The notes: a model not told the origin generated them from the sequence alone. A stretch of DNA of 64,000 nt from Lepidodermella squamata (GCA_047495785.1 JBLDXI010000021.1:1612001-1676000), one strand, 5' to 3'; shown: positions 37,887-50,426, counted from the stretch's first letter. Translations and numbers: made by a program.

Positions 37887-38837
37887 GAGGAAGAGCAATT
37901 TGAAGAAATATCAAGCTTCACTACAATAATAGATTCACGTTGTGGCAGTTTAAAATAGGGAAAGTGATTTATAAGATACCCAATCCCCAACCAATAACAA
38001 AACACCAACAATTTTCAACAATTTGCTACATCCAATGCAATCAGAAAGCAAGAATTATAGCCTTCTCATTTGTCATTTGACTTTACATAGTGGCTTACGG
38101 CTTACGCCAGCTTTACTTATGCCAAATCCAATGTTTTAAAGTTTAATAAAAAACTTGAAACTAATTTCATCGATGCACACATGAGTTATCAGTAAGAAAC
38201 CGGAAAGCTAACAAACAATCCTCTGGTGAAACTACGCTCGCTGGCTCACGTGCTGCGCTAGGTCAACATACATTACCATTACAACATATACAACATATTT
38301 TATAGCGCGGTAACTTTCGATCAGCCTTCTGAATATTAATATTTATATTTTGAATAATAATTAATCAGCAGCAAAATTATGTTTAATCAGTTGATCTCAC
38401 AAAAATGCAGGATGAAACGAGTGATCTTCACTTTATTTTAATAAAATAAAATGTTCCAGTCGCGGTTTTGATGAGAACCGGCATCCGATGAGTTGCCCAG
38501 GAAGCCGGTCTTATCTAACTTCGCACATGTAAATTGGAATAACGATGTTTTTGACAGAGTAGCATACGAAAATGACAGTATCAATACCCACTTCGGTTAA
38601 ATGAGCTTTCTCATTCCTGACTCCTGACTCCTGTGTAGTACATGTTTTTCCATTTTCTACGGTGTCGAATGTCGTATGTCAACTTATGTCTCATGCCTCA
38701 TCAAGCGTCAGCAAGCTTATTCGCAAGTCGCATGCAGATTAGAAGAAACCACGAGCAATTTAAATTATAACCTCTAATGCTCGATTTAATGTTTTTCTCT
38801 GACTTTTTTCTCAATGTAAATATAGGTTTTTAATGTG
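37887..38837. other. Divergent intergenic region between GMDS and the SLC16 gene
   Basis: About 950 bp expected to hold both promoters. No coding region recognised. A pyrimidine-poor AATATAG acceptor-like site lies about 12 nt before the SLC16 ATG, so a 5' UTR intron or trans-splice is possible. Confidence 0.45.
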
Positions 38838-41800
38838 ATGTCAAGCGCCCTTCTCAGTACCACCAGTATTCCGGAAATCGCGCGGCAATGTAAATCATCT
38901 TCGGCCGACCATCCAACATCAAGAAGTAACCATCATCGGCCTGTCATTATTCAACCGCCTGACAAAGGATGGGGATGGATGGTCGTATTCGCGGCTTTTA
39001 TGTGCTCTGCAGTAGTCGACGGCCTTATTTTTTCCTTCCCATGTGTCATTGGCCTGCTGGCTGATGATGCTCGTGCTGGATTTTGGATTGCTGTTCTGAG
39101 TTCTGCTGTTCAGTTGAGCTCATATTTATTAATTGGTTAGTAAATAAGTATTTTAGCTCTGTTCATGATTATTTCTTTCGTCTCCTTCAAGGGCCATTTG
39201 TTAGCAAATTTCTGCGACAAGACACTTGCAGGCAGTTCGTTTGCTGTGGAGCTGTCATTGCGTCATCCGGTTTCTTACTATCTGGCTACTTGGCAAATGA
39301 GTTGCCTCAACAATATTTCTTCGTGATAATTTTCACTCTTGGCTTGATCTCCGGTGAGATTTTGTAGTTTGTAAATTAGCTTCATTCATACTGATTTGTT
39401 TTCAAGGGTGTGGATTGGGATGCATTTACATATCTTCCATTTGTGCTGTAAGCTGCTTTTTTGTTCGTCATCGAATAGCCGCTACAACTATAGCTTTATC
39501 GGGCTCTGGCGTCGGAATGACCGTATTTCCTCCGCTAATAGCCCATTTCACGCGAACCCTTGATTTTTACGAAGCCATGTTCTGCTTTGCAGCTCTGGCT
39601 TTCCAGGTAATTAACAAATATATTAAACGTGCCGTACTTCACACCATTTATTTCAGCCTATGTGTTTGGGCTTGCTGATTTGGCCGCTATCAGAACTTCC
39701 ACCCGGCTGTGACTTATACGCCGGACAACTACCAAGAGAGAAAGATATCTTCGATTATATCCGTGAGCAGTTCGGCTATCCGTGGTCAGGTGGTAGCCAT
39801 GATTCTGATGTTTCACTGGCCACAAGGCAAATAGAATTGGAAAAGGCTAGACAGCGAAGAATCGTACAATTAAGGCTGATTTCAGAGTGCGATCCACAAT
39901 ATGCATCGCGCATGGACTCACGGGGATCTGGTGGCGATTCTCCTCAGCCATCGGTTGCCAGTTTTGCTAATCCGGTTTCACCTCTTCGGGAGTTTTTTAA
40001 TCGCAAGTTCAAGCGGGGAACTTCTCGTACCTCAGAGGCTCCCAGCCCTTCCCCTGTTTCGTCACAGTCCGGTCCAGGCACGCCTGTCATATATTCGCAT
40101 AGGACCGCTCCAGCCCTAATGTCTTCCACCGAAAATGCGAATTCGATAGCAAGTGGTGTGCAGGGCACCTCTACAAGACGTCAAAGTACCGTCCCGGATC
40201 AAATTTTTTCTCAACAATCTCAGTCAAGTGGCACGCCTGCAGCCGTCGATTTGCCATCAATTGCCGGCGGCGTTTCCATGGTCGAAAATATGTCGGTCAT
40301 AACTGATATCGGCCGACGGCTTGAGGAGTGTTCCGAAGTGTCTGAATTTTATTTATTTTATGAGCCTCAAACTTCCAGTAATGGTCAAAACGCTACAAAA
40401 TCTGATCATACGCCTCGAAATAAATCAGTGTCGGAGTGCATTCATCCAAGCTATAGCAACACGGGTGCTTTAATATCAGGCGAATCCAACACTGCAACTG
40501 ACATAGTGCCGCCAAGCCAATCATCCGCAGACGAAAGTCGATCCAACGTCATCAATGGTGCGAACTCTCCTATAAGCGACGTCGAGGCGGTGAATTTTGT
40601 GGTTGGTAGCGTTCCTGACGAAGATGTTCTTGCTGCGATTTTGAAAGCACAAGATGCTAGCGAAGCTGCAGAGAATTCGAAAGAAAACAACGACGGCAAC
40701 ATGACTAGAATTGACAGCGAAGTTGGTGATCTGCCGAGTAGCGCTGAAAGTGCGTTACAATCAAAACGTCTGTACCGCCGGCAATCTTCCAGCAGGTCGA
40801 ACAGACTGGCTTTAATGCGCCAGCGGAGCCAACAAAAAGCTGCAGAAGCTGCCCAAACCAACAATACCGTGCCGGTCTCAACGGGCAACACTGACATTCT
40901 TCAGCAAATGATGAATGAACAGTTGGCAGCTAATGGCGGCTTGAATACGCCAATACCTGATTCCGGAAATTCGTCGCCCGCCGTGAAAAGTGAAACGAAT
41001 ATAGCCGAAAATTCAAAACCTCAACCATCTTCTCCGCCGTCAGTGGTCTCAAATGGCAACACCAATGTCGCTAATCTGCCGGTTATTCCTCCTTTCGTCG
41101 TGAAAAACTGTCCGTGGCTAGATAAATATGTTGATCTGAGACTCTTCGCACATGGATCCAGCTTCCCGATTCTCTGCCTGGCCCATGCATTCGCTATGGC
41201 TGGAATTTTTATACCACTGCTGTATTTCCCATTACGAGTGATCTGGTTAAACGGTCTGAGCATGATAATACCCCCAGTGGAATTGAAAGATCCACTGCTG
41301 GTAACGAATTTGATCTATTCGGCTCGATTAAAGGCTGGATTCCTCGTCGCTGTGGCAGGTTCGCTTTGCTGCATCGCGCGACTGGGCGTTGTCATCGGCA
41401 CAAGCTTACGGCAGTCGAATCCATTGTTAACGACGTGCATTGCGTTTTTCGTGAAAACCGCCGTGGTGTTGTTGAGTCCTCTGATCTCTGAATTCGCAGT
41501 TCTGGCGGTAATGCTCGGTTTCATCGCCGTATGCACCGAGCTGTTCGTATCAATGACAACATTAATCATTCGGTGGACCTTTCAAAGTCAGGATGGCCAG
41601 ACTTGTGATTCTTCGCTTGTTAATCCTGCTTATTCTTTCCTGACAATCATTCGTGCCTTCTCTGCTGCTGCTGGTCTAGCTTTCTCCGGTGAGTTGACCT
41701 GAATTTGCCAATTAGTCGAAATCAATTCTTGTTTCCAATCCAGGTTACTTATTCTCAATAGCAGATCCTCTTGGGTCATGCCTAATTGTAATTCCATATT

Positions 41801-42048
41801 CGCCGCTTCGACCATACAGTGTCGAGAAACCTCAAGAGGCGGAATCGTGTGAAAACGCGTTCGCCTATGTCGCGTACTTCGCAGGCTCTATGTTTTTCAC
41901 ATCCTTCATGCTACACCTGATTCTGCTGGCCCAGTACGCCATGCGAAAATATCGAGCGAAGCGCTTGAAATCAGCAGCTGACACGTCGACGGTCACGAAC
42001 GGCACGTTTCTGCTGCAGAAAATCGATGAAGCGCAAGAAATGCTGTAA
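38838..42048 (+). CDS. SLC16: Monocarboxylate transporter-like protein (SLC16 family) with a giant central loop
   Basis: Major-facilitator carrier at a membrane; substrate unknown. Exons 38838-39135, 39192-39353, 39407-39606, 39657-41688 and 41744-42048 give 998 residues, about twice the usual 450-550. The SLC16 signature before TM1 is DKGWGWMVVFAAFM. TM1-6 occupy roughly residues 45-232, with RHRIAATTIALSGSGVG typical of TM4-5. A Ser/Asn/Gln-rich cytoplasmic loop of about 470 residues (about 235-705) separates them from TM7-12 (from LFAHGSSFPILCLAHAF onward). The loop has many SP/TP and RxxS sites and no recognised domain. The GTG three bases before the ATG is rejected as start. A likely poly(A) signal is AATAAA at 42891. 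Confidence 0.93.
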
Positions 42049-43692
42049 TTTCGAAGCCTCTGTTTATGGTTTAAAATTGATGAAAGTTTACTTTGATAAA
42101 TTCTATATTATTCGAGAACATGTTTGTAATCAAATTCTGAACGTGTGAACCCGCGTTACTTATTTGTCAAAACGGCTGGTGCAAGCGATAAATGAAACAT
42201 GTTGTAGTTTTTGCCTTCTTGATACGTGATCAGAGTTTGTATTTTTTGCTATGATGATAATGGAGTTTATACCTAAAGCGAATGCTCTTGGTAGCTATTC
42301 GTTCTGAGACCTGCCTGGTTGTCCTGACTCCCCGGTTGATGTGAATGTAGTCATGGAGCTGCGTGGTCGCAAGGATTGCCTATAATTATTGTACTTCAAT
42401 TTAGTCATTGTTAAAATTTTCTTGTACAACTGTACTTATAGTTTCTTCTCGGAATATTCTCTTCATGTTTTTCTTATCTCCTATTCTCGCTTTCCATCTA
42501 AATCTACTTACTTTTTGAAGCGATGGAAAATTGATGTCGTGTAACATTCTGTAAATTTAGTCTGTCGACTTCCTGCCTGACCTTCCGAACGGTGTTAGCA
42601 GATTTTGTTTGATAATGATATCCATTTTTTACGCGCGGATAGAATAGAAACATGTTTTATGTATAGAATAATGGATCGAGGCTTACTATGATTCATGTAG
42701 TCTTTTCAATGCGTATTTCCAAGTGTTACTTGCTGTCCTCTTTCGGTAGACGGATAAAACGCGAATATTAGTGTAATTTTCGTACTGGTATACGCACATG
42801 CATTGATTTCCATTTTTTCCACTGCGCGTGTAAGATCTTAGTGGAACTTTGTGGTTAACGAATGAAGGTTTGTGGATTCGCTTATGCCACAATAAAGATT
42901 ATTGGTGATATGTTGGTTGAAAACCGGAGCTGTAGAAAATCTGAGTGTTGCTTTCTTTCCGCCTCAAGCTAACACATGTCTGATTTTTTAATGAATGTAT
43001 TAAAATTATATCGCGACTGTTAGCCTGTTTTATTATAAATATAATATTCAGAGATCAATTATAAATTCTGTATTTTCGAACTTCGGATATTTGCATGGTG
43101 TCGCGTCGTCATTTTGCTGAATAGAAGACTTCCCAAAACGAACTTGCAATCACTAGAATACAAATGTGTGTTTGTGTGTGAAACAAACTTTATGATACCT
43201 TGTGAGTGACACTTGATGCCGACGACGAACTGATTATTCGCATGTTGTAAATATTGTGGTATGAATGAATTTTGACACGCGGCTCGGGATGAGTCGCTGG
43301 AACATTGTAACAGACATGAATCGCACGTGCCTAATCAGTTGGAGTGAAACTCGCCAAGGAATGTTTTTATTAAAAGATTGTTGCCAACGGAGAGAAAACA
43401 AATAAATGCATATAAAACCGAAGTTCTTGCTGACTTTTTTGTTGCGGTTATGGCACTTCAAGTGATAGCTGAGTTTCAGGCTCATCGCTCAATGATCTTA
43501 CAAGAGTGATCATATATAAGAATTTGCAACTGTAAACAACAGCTGGACATCCAAAATTTATATATCAGCAAACCAGAAAAGTTTTCAGTGAGCCGCCGAG
43601 GAGATTCTTCAAGCGTCTATGAGTTACTCTAAAATTAAAAAGACCACGGGAGATTCTTGCTATCTCCTCCTACCCCCTTGAACCTTTTGATA
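42049..43692. other. SLC16 3' UTR and intergenic DNA
   Basis: No coding region. AATAAA at 42891-42896 probably ends an 840-nt SLC16 3' UTR. The rest is AT-rich, with TG-rich patches near 43170, and runs into a palindromic element. Confidence 0.45.
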
Positions 43693-43785
43693 CCGTAATT
43701 TGGGGTGACTTTGGTTAGTGAGGTGACATTGGCATAGTTTTTGCGATCGACTTTCATTAAATAAAATCTTGGCAAATCGGGGCGT

Positions 43786-44416
43786 CCCCCACTTGAGCAT
43801 TTCCCATTTGCGCATTAAATTTTGGTAAATTTTGTAGCGCTTGCGCATTTATTTTCGAATTATCAGGTTAGCTTCGTTATTAGGACATTTCATTATAAGA
43901 TTTTTTATAGAAAAAAGTAGTCATAATGAAATGCAATAGCTTGAGGCAATTGGCGTGGCCTTCGGGTTTCATAAACCTTGCTATTAACGGAATTTGCAGA
44001 AAACTAGGGCATTTCGTTCTTTTTCTTGCCAGAGTCGATAGTTAGACCACGTGAGGCTCAATCTAGGAAATTAAGACCATTCAACAAGCTCGGTTTGTCA
44101 AGCTGAGAGTAAGCTTGTTTGTTATTTTGATGTATCCCCGAGAAGGTTAAAGAAGGGTTAAAGTCGTGAATCGAGTCTTAATGATCAATTTTCTTCGCTA
44201 GAAACTACATGGAACTGGAAGTTGCCGGAAAGGAAACCTACCCGATATCATTTGATTTTATCGATACCCAATATTTTCCATAAAAATCTCATAATTGAAT
44301 GTCCTAATAACGAAGCTAACCTGATAATTCGAAAATAAATGCGCAAGCGCTACAAAATTTACCAAAATTTAATGCGCAAATAGGAAATGCGCAAGTGGGA
44401 AATGCGCAAGTGGGGG
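43786..44416. mobile_element. Second palindromic element nested inside the first
   Basis: A 631-bp unit with terminal inverted repeats of roughly 130 bp that are nearly identical, beginning CCCCCACTTGMGCATTTCCC and including CGAATTATCAGGTTAGCTTC. The right end carries three short tandem variants of TTGCGCATTTCCCAC, the left end fewer. The central 350 bp has no coding capacity. I see no convincing target-site duplication. Confidence 0.65.
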
Positions 44417-44716
44417 TAATTCGCAAATCGATATGCAGACCCCCTCAATATGGAAGTCGCCGGAAAGCCAGTAACGAGTAGAAACAGATAGTGCAGTGAA
44501 AGTAACTATCAGGTACAAGCATGAATTGTAGTGGACAGGTAACGGTGTTCAAAGTCACCCGAAGCATGTTAGATGCTGACTTTGTACCACTCAAATATCG
44601 AAGCCAGCAACGTGAAGACCCCATGAGTGGGATAGCCTGTAAGCAGAGTGGTTCGAAAATGCCATTCGATTTTGATTTTGATTGCATCGATTCCTTTGGT
44701 AAGTCACCCAAATTCC

Positions 44717-44750
44717 ATGAGACGTACTATAGAGGCATAGTACGTCTCAT
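44717..44750. repeat. Perfect 14-bp hairpin
   Basis: Arms ATGAGACGTACTAT and ATAGTACGTCTCAT are exact inverse copies around a 6-nt spacer. It lies within the composite element, to the right of the nested insertion. Confidence 0.7.
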
Positions 44751-44992
44751 ACCAAATTCTACCGGAAATAGAACTTTTTTTAAAAATTCCCCCCTAACTT
44801 TACCTGTCATTTTATACTCGGTAATAATTCGGATTGGTGTACATTGTACACATCTAGGCCTGGCTTTCCTTGGGCTATCCAGCGGTATCTCACTCATGGG
44901 GTCTTTACCTTGCCGGCTTCGATATTTGAGTGGCCAAAGTCACCCCTTTTTGACATTTCAAAGTCGCCCCACTGGCCAAAGTCACCCCACGG

Positions 44993-45670
44993 TAGCTTGG
45001 CAACTCTTCAAATTACCAATCGTCTGAGGCGGCGGCCGATTTTTTTCAATACCTTTCATGACATTCTGATGATTAGTGCTTTGAATGACGGGAAATCTTT
45101 AGGTAATCCTTTTACCCGAGTCTGATGCGTTTCCGGATTTTAGAATGGAAGCTTAAATGTTGATTGGCGAATGAACTGGCTGGGCCTGATATGCATCTGC
45201 TGTCCATAGTTCGATCATTATCTGGAGTGAAATGATGAATGGCACGTGCTCTCCAACTCTCGGATCTCTATAAACGAAAATATTAACGTAATTCAAATTA
45301 GGCCTTCATGATATTTTCCGCGGCTTATCATCGCAAAAAGAGGTGTTGTTTGCTATGTGATTGAACTTGCGAAAAATTCTCTTTACTCAAGGATAACAAT
45401 GTGATACAAAGTGTAAGGTTCTCTTCAATTATTTTGTATCGCCTGTAGCTAGCGCCTTCAACTGGCCTGGATACCTTTGATTAGCCAAGTCACATGCAAG
45501 TCACGTTTATCATCCAACAAAATAGCTAGAATTACTCATTTTTCTAATTACTGAACAACAAGACTTGCAACTCAATGAAGTACCATTTTATTGAGAATAT
45601 TATTTTCGTATCGTTACAAATAATTGAGTTGAAAGCCAGGAGAAATGACAAAGCGTACCGATTTCAAGAT
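44993..45670. other. Intergenic region with the probable SFSWAP poly(A) signal
   Basis: No coding region. TTTATT at 45587-45592 reads AATAAA on the minus strand, 79 nt past the SFSWAP stop codon, and is its likely poly(A) signal. Confidence 0.5.
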
Positions 45671-48600
45671 TCAAGACTGAAAGCTCTGCTTCAGCTTGCT
45701 TAGAATGGAATTTTTTATATCCTCCTGCGTTTTCAGCTGAGCGGCCGATGTCCTGGTGGCGCCAGGCATCATCGGAATGCGGGGAACAGCACCGCTGGAC
45801 CCCAGCAAAGTGTTCGAGGATGAGGAGAAAGTTGTTTGTTTCGAAGAGCTGATGCTCGATGGCGGAACCACAACAGCGTCTTCCTCCTCTTGGCGCCGAA
45901 GAGCTTTTAAGCGCTGCAAAACATTTATGGCTTTGATTTCTTCTCCTAATTTAACAGGTTCCGAAACTATGGGAGTTTTTGGTGCCACAGAAGTTTTTCC
46001 AACTTTGCTTCGATTGCCCAGCACCATTACTACGTCGTCTTCGTTGAGTTTCGTAGGATGCTGCTCAGCATTATTTCCGGGGTCGGTAGACTTCCCGCCG
46101 TCTAGCAACTCAAGCTGTTGCCAGGCCTCATCTTCGGGAGCTGATTCGCCGTTACCTTCAGCAACCATGACAGGGGTTGGTAAATTGGCAGGTGGGAGAG
46201 CAGGCCCTTCGACAACAATTTCGACAGATTTCGATCGATCTCTTCTCGAGGTTTTATCACGTCGTCTAGAAGAACGTGAATCCCTAGAATGCGAACGAGA
46301 CCGCTGCCTTTTTGACCTACGCGAAGAACGATCTGCACTTTCGTCCCGGTAGCGCCTGGAATCGCGGCGATGATGTCGCCGATGACCACCCCTCCTCGAC
46401 CGGCTACGACTTCTACTCCGGCTCCGACTCCTGCGCCGTCTGCTTTTAGCGCTCGAAGAATGCGATGAAGAAGATGATGACGAGGAATGACGGCTGCGAG
46501 AACGCCTTCGCCGATCTTGCTTCCTATCAACTTTATTTTCAGGCTGTTGATTAGAAGCAGTAATCGTTGACTGGGTAGTGCTGCTGACAACAGGCTGACC
46601 ACTAATAACAGGGTCGACAGTATCACTCGACTTTTCGGATTCACCGCTTGGCTGTTGCAATTTTCTCTCGATTTGAATTTTCGCGTAGCGTTCTCGAGCT
46701 AACGACAGCAGCCGAGAAAGCCTTTGTTGCTCCTCCTCCTTGCGCTTTTGCTCTGCCAGTTGCTCCGGGGTTGGGCCAGTTTGTTCGATATCGAATGCGC
46801 TCATCTTGTCGCTTGTCACCGAGCTCATAGCATCGTTTGATTCAGACGGATTCAGCTCGTCATCCAAAGTGCTGTCAATATCTAGATGGCCCATATTTTG
46901 GGACGGCTGTTTCTGATGCAACTCAAATTTGATCTTCTGCTGCACTCTCTCCAACCACGTCTTCTGTGAAACAGCGATTCGTTGCCGATAATAGGCGTAG
47001 TACATGTTATCGGGTTTGACAAAGTCAAAACGATTGTCCTCGCGTAAGCGTACTTTTTCTTCGAATGCCGGCCCATTCCTCGCAACGTAATCTGCCAATT
47101 TATCGACATAGACTTTGACATCAGGGGGTGGCGGAACAACACGGCCTGTCGACACCAGTTTTACATCCGGCTGTGGCGAAGCTTGCGGCGACTCGGTTGA
47201 AGTTTTGCTGTGTCCTGGTGACGAAGTGGCAGTTTCTTCTGCCTTAGGTGCCACGATAGGCTTTAATCTTTCTAGCAATCTGCCGTAAGATGTTTCATAA
47301 ACGTTAACTTGCGGCTGATGAACCGATGACGCAAGTGATGGGTGCAAATCGTTTTTCCTCTGATGAGACGAGGCGAAGAGAGATGGGTGCAAATAGCCGC
47401 CATCGTCATCGCTGTCGTCACTGCAAGTGTCAGAATCAGCTTCAGTAGGCCGCTGCGGGAGGTCTACAATCACAGGTTTGTGCTTGCCTGCTTTGATCAA
47501 GCGAACAAGTTGTTTGTAATAGGAATTCAACTCGTGACCAAAAGTCAAGAAAGCAAATTGCGGATCTTTGGCCTTGTCCATTTTCATCTTAATTTCCATC
47601 TGTTCGCCAGCTTTCGCGACAAAAGCAGCCGTTCTTTCGATGATTTGCTGCTGCCTCTTCAACGCAGGCTTTAAAAAATCAACAAATTATTACGAATAAC
47701 AATTACCAAGATTCACCATTACCATAATAGTGGACGGTGCCATTAGTTCGATCAATTCATTAGACGCAACAAAAGGCTCCAACATCGCTAGCTCAAGATC
47801 TGGCGGAGGTCTTGGCCCCATCGGTTCTGCATCGACTGGTTCCTCAGGTCGCCCATTGCCATTGCCCTCGTAGGAAAAGCCGACAGCGTTATATCCACCG
47901 CGTTCAGACCGCGCGATTTCTTCCGTGAATCGTTTCACCTCCTCTTCTGAAATTTCAAGAATAAATATTGTTATAATAATATAAAATGAGGTCATTTTAC
48001 CTTGCAAAGCTTCAGAATCTGCGTCAATGGCAGCGAAAAGGTCACAATACCTTTCATAGTCGATCTGAGCTTCTAGCTCCACTTCAGACTCGGTCAGTTG
48101 ATTACTCGCCGGGTCAATACAGGCTGAGTCGTACGGCTTCAAGTCGAGCAGATGGCCTCGCCCATCGAACCTTAACAAAAGAAAAACGGGACACGTCAGC
48201 AACATGCCTCAATACTTGACGTTGAACCCTCAATAAGAAATAGTTTTAATCAAATAATCAATCGAATCACGGTAAATAATTCCATGAATCGATTGTCAGA
48301 TCTATACCATGATGATTGAGCTCCTTATTGCCAAATGCCGGAAGACATCCGATGTTCCTAAATCAAAACATAAAACAGATCAGTAATCAAGCAAGAAATG
48401 AATAGTTATTTGAAGCATTCAATAAAACTCTAATCCACTTCATTTTCGAGCGTGAAATTGAAAGCTACATGGCGGAAACCCAATTTTTCAAATGGTTCAA
48501 TTTTTTAAACTTTCAAGTATAAAAGCAGTAAGGGCTCACCTGTTCCAAATGATGCTGCATGGATAGCTGCCTCGCCGAGCTAGCTGAGAGGTAAAAATGA

Positions 48601-48849
48601 GTATCAATTCGACCCGCTTAGGAGTCGCAACAAAATGCACAGGAACCCATGCTTTCAGAGAGGTCAAATTGCACCCGGCGCTACCACACCAACGTACCTA
48701 TCTATCAGTGTGTCCGAATGACCATTCCACGGCATCACCATTCGCTCGATTTCTACCGCCGTTTCGTCGTCTCGAAAGAGCTTAGCTGCGTAGCCGAAAA
48801 CAAACAGCTCATCGTTATCGAAGCGGGTGTTCCTTGCGTTGTTAGCCAT
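45671..48849 (-). CDS. SFSWAP: Splicing factor SFSWAP (suppressor of white-apricot homologue)
   Basis: RS-rich regulator of alternative splicing. Exons 48849-48698, 48170-48001, 47946-47723 and 47668-45671 give 847 residues (human 951). The N-terminal SWAP domain shows [32 protein letters not shown] and [15 protein letters not shown]. Two SURP modules follow: [18 protein letters not shown] (from about 190) and [20 protein letters not shown] (from about 368). An Arg/Ser domain (about 565-665) has long RS repeats. The C-terminus ([17 protein letters not shown]) is also conserved. Intron 1 is 527 nt against 52-54 nt for the other two. It is the last gene of a four-gene minus-strand run; PSMD11 ends 216 nt upstream. 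Confidence 0.94.
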
Positions 48850-48882
48850 CAAATTAGGACGCGCATTAATCGCTATTAAATT

Positions 48883-48909
48883 CTAACGAAGTAAGACGAG
48901 CAATTTATT
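48883..48909 (-). promoter_or_regulatory. PSMD11 poly(A) signal followed closely by a splice acceptor before SFSWAP
   Basis: On the minus strand AATAAA (48909-48904) lies about 160 nt past the PSMD11 stop. An acceptor-like CTTACTTCGTTAG ends 18 nt later, at 48883, 33 nt before the SFSWAP ATG. Poly(A) signal then acceptor is the order expected at an operon junction. Confidence 0.4.
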
Positions 48910-49065
48910 GTCATTCAACACGTTTTAAACATCATTAATAAGCGCTTAGCGCTTCAAGCGAAAGTTAAATTCATGTGTAGAATCATAATGAAGTTGACCG
49001 TTAGAACGGTCTGAGAGCAAACTACTAATCGGCGGAATGAAAAATTTTGACCGGGAAAGTAGAAT

Positions 49066-50392
49066 TTACGAAAGCCTCTTAGCTTTGCCGTAAAGCTGGT
49101 CAATAACACGGCCCAACTCGGAGACAATGTCGATAGCTGATCCGAACGTTTTGTCCTCTGGCGGTTCCGTGAACACGATGAGAACACCCTCGCCTTGATC
49201 CAAAATGCAGCTGATCTTTTTGTCAAGAATCAGTTGCGACAACTTCTTTTCGACCAAGTCAATCGGCAGATTTATTTGAGTGGCCAAGTGCTGAACCTGC
49301 ACGCGCGAGTACGGCTCAATGAGCTTGATCAGATTCTGTTCCAACATGTCGTTGTACAACGTGTCCAGATGCGCATGAATAACAGGGTCGTTGACCAACT
49401 GCGGACCGAACTGCTCGATCGCCTTCTTGAAGTCAGCCAGGGAACGCTTGTCAGCAGCGTCGGCAACCGCTCGCATCGCGTCAATATCAACACCGCGATA
49501 TTTCAACGCCAACTTTCCTTGAATGATGCCGGGAACATCGCTGGCATGATGCAGCATGATCTTTGCCAGCAGCATGTACTTCAGAGCCAACAAAGCCTTG
49601 TTCGAACCAACCGAATCAAAAGCTTCAAAAGCTTCATAGAAGTAAGAATAGGCGGTCTTGAAATCATTTTCATCAGCAGCATGCAAAATTCCGGATTGGA
49701 GATCGAGCGTGGCTTGCATTTTCGGCGGGGTGTATATTGAGTTAGCGGCCATCCTGGCTGCGGTCAGCGCAGCACGGGCTTTCGGAAGGTTACCCAGAGA
49801 AGAATAAACCTTGCTCTCTAATAGGTGGACTTCAGCTAGCAACTGCTTGTCATCCAGCTTTTTCAACTCGCGCAAGAGTGCCGAAGCCAACTGCAAGGCG
49901 TCTTGGTAGCGACCTACGTCGTAGTAAAGTGTGGTCAAACGCGCCTCGAGAGCTTGTTGCAGGTAAAATCGCTTCTCCTCCTTGGCCCAGTCCACACATT
50001 CCAGACAGAGGTTGACCTCAATACCTGTTCCAGCTTCCATGTCCAAAAACATATCGACAAGTTGGCGGACCAATTTTGCTGCCTTTGCTTTGCTAATCTG
50101 ACCCAAAAATGGGCGAACAAAGCGAATCAACTCAGCCATTTCTGTAAAAAACGCAGCGCATGTAGAGATTTTTTCAATAATAACAACTCATACCATGGCT
50201 TTTCTTCGTCCGTACAAACAATTTAGCCAGTTCGACGACGGCTTGTTCCTTGAGCTTGATCGATTCTTCATCGTCGGCGATTTCAGACTTCACGAGGTTG
50301 CTGTACTCGATGACTGCCTTGTCAGGGTGGAGAACGGCTAGAGCTTGAGCGTTCTCTAGGCCAGTTTGTAAAACTTCAACCGTAGTGATCAT
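49066..50392 (-). CDS. PSMD11: 26S proteasome lid subunit Rpn6 / PSMD11
   Basis: PCI-domain subunit of the 19S regulatory particle that clamps lid, base and core particle. Two exons, 50392-50194 and 50141-49066, give 424 residues (human 422), colinear over the whole length. Recognisable blocks are [68 protein letters not shown], and in the PCI domain [16 protein letters not shown] and [17 protein letters not shown]. It ends LYGKAKRLS, against LYNKAKKLT in human. The start is the only ATG giving a full N-terminus. It is third in a same-strand run of four genes. Confidence 0.97.
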
Positions 50393-50414
50393 TTTGAGAA
50401 AACGACAATAAAAT

Positions 50415-50426
50415 CTACAGAAAATA
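50415..50426 (-). promoter_or_regulatory. Splice-acceptor-like site upstream of PSMD11
   Basis: On the minus strand a TATTTTCTGTAG tract ends 22 nt before the PSMD11 ATG, within the 132-nt gap after SIRT4. No upstream cis exon is evident. Confidence 0.35.

Larger units (their letters stand above)
43693..44992. mobile_element. Composite palindromic element, same family as copy 1
   Basis: The outer ends are CCGTAATTTGGGGTGACTTT on the left and its degenerate inverse (AAAGTCACCCCACGG) on the right, both flanked by TA. The right arm closely matches the arms of the 34636-35030 copy (GTGTACAATG, GGATAGCCCAAGGAAAG, GGGGTCTTTACC). A second inverted pair inside it (around 44570-44640 against 44880-44945, core CACTCAAATATCGAAGCC) suggests more than one insertion of the same family. 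A different palindromic element (43786-44416) is inserted in the left half. No transposase frame is present. Confidence 0.65.

Noticed and set aside
45756-46352. 198-codon plus-strand frame opposite SFSWAP
   Set aside because: Antisense to the RS-domain exon; Ser/Arg-rich composition arises from the reverse complement.
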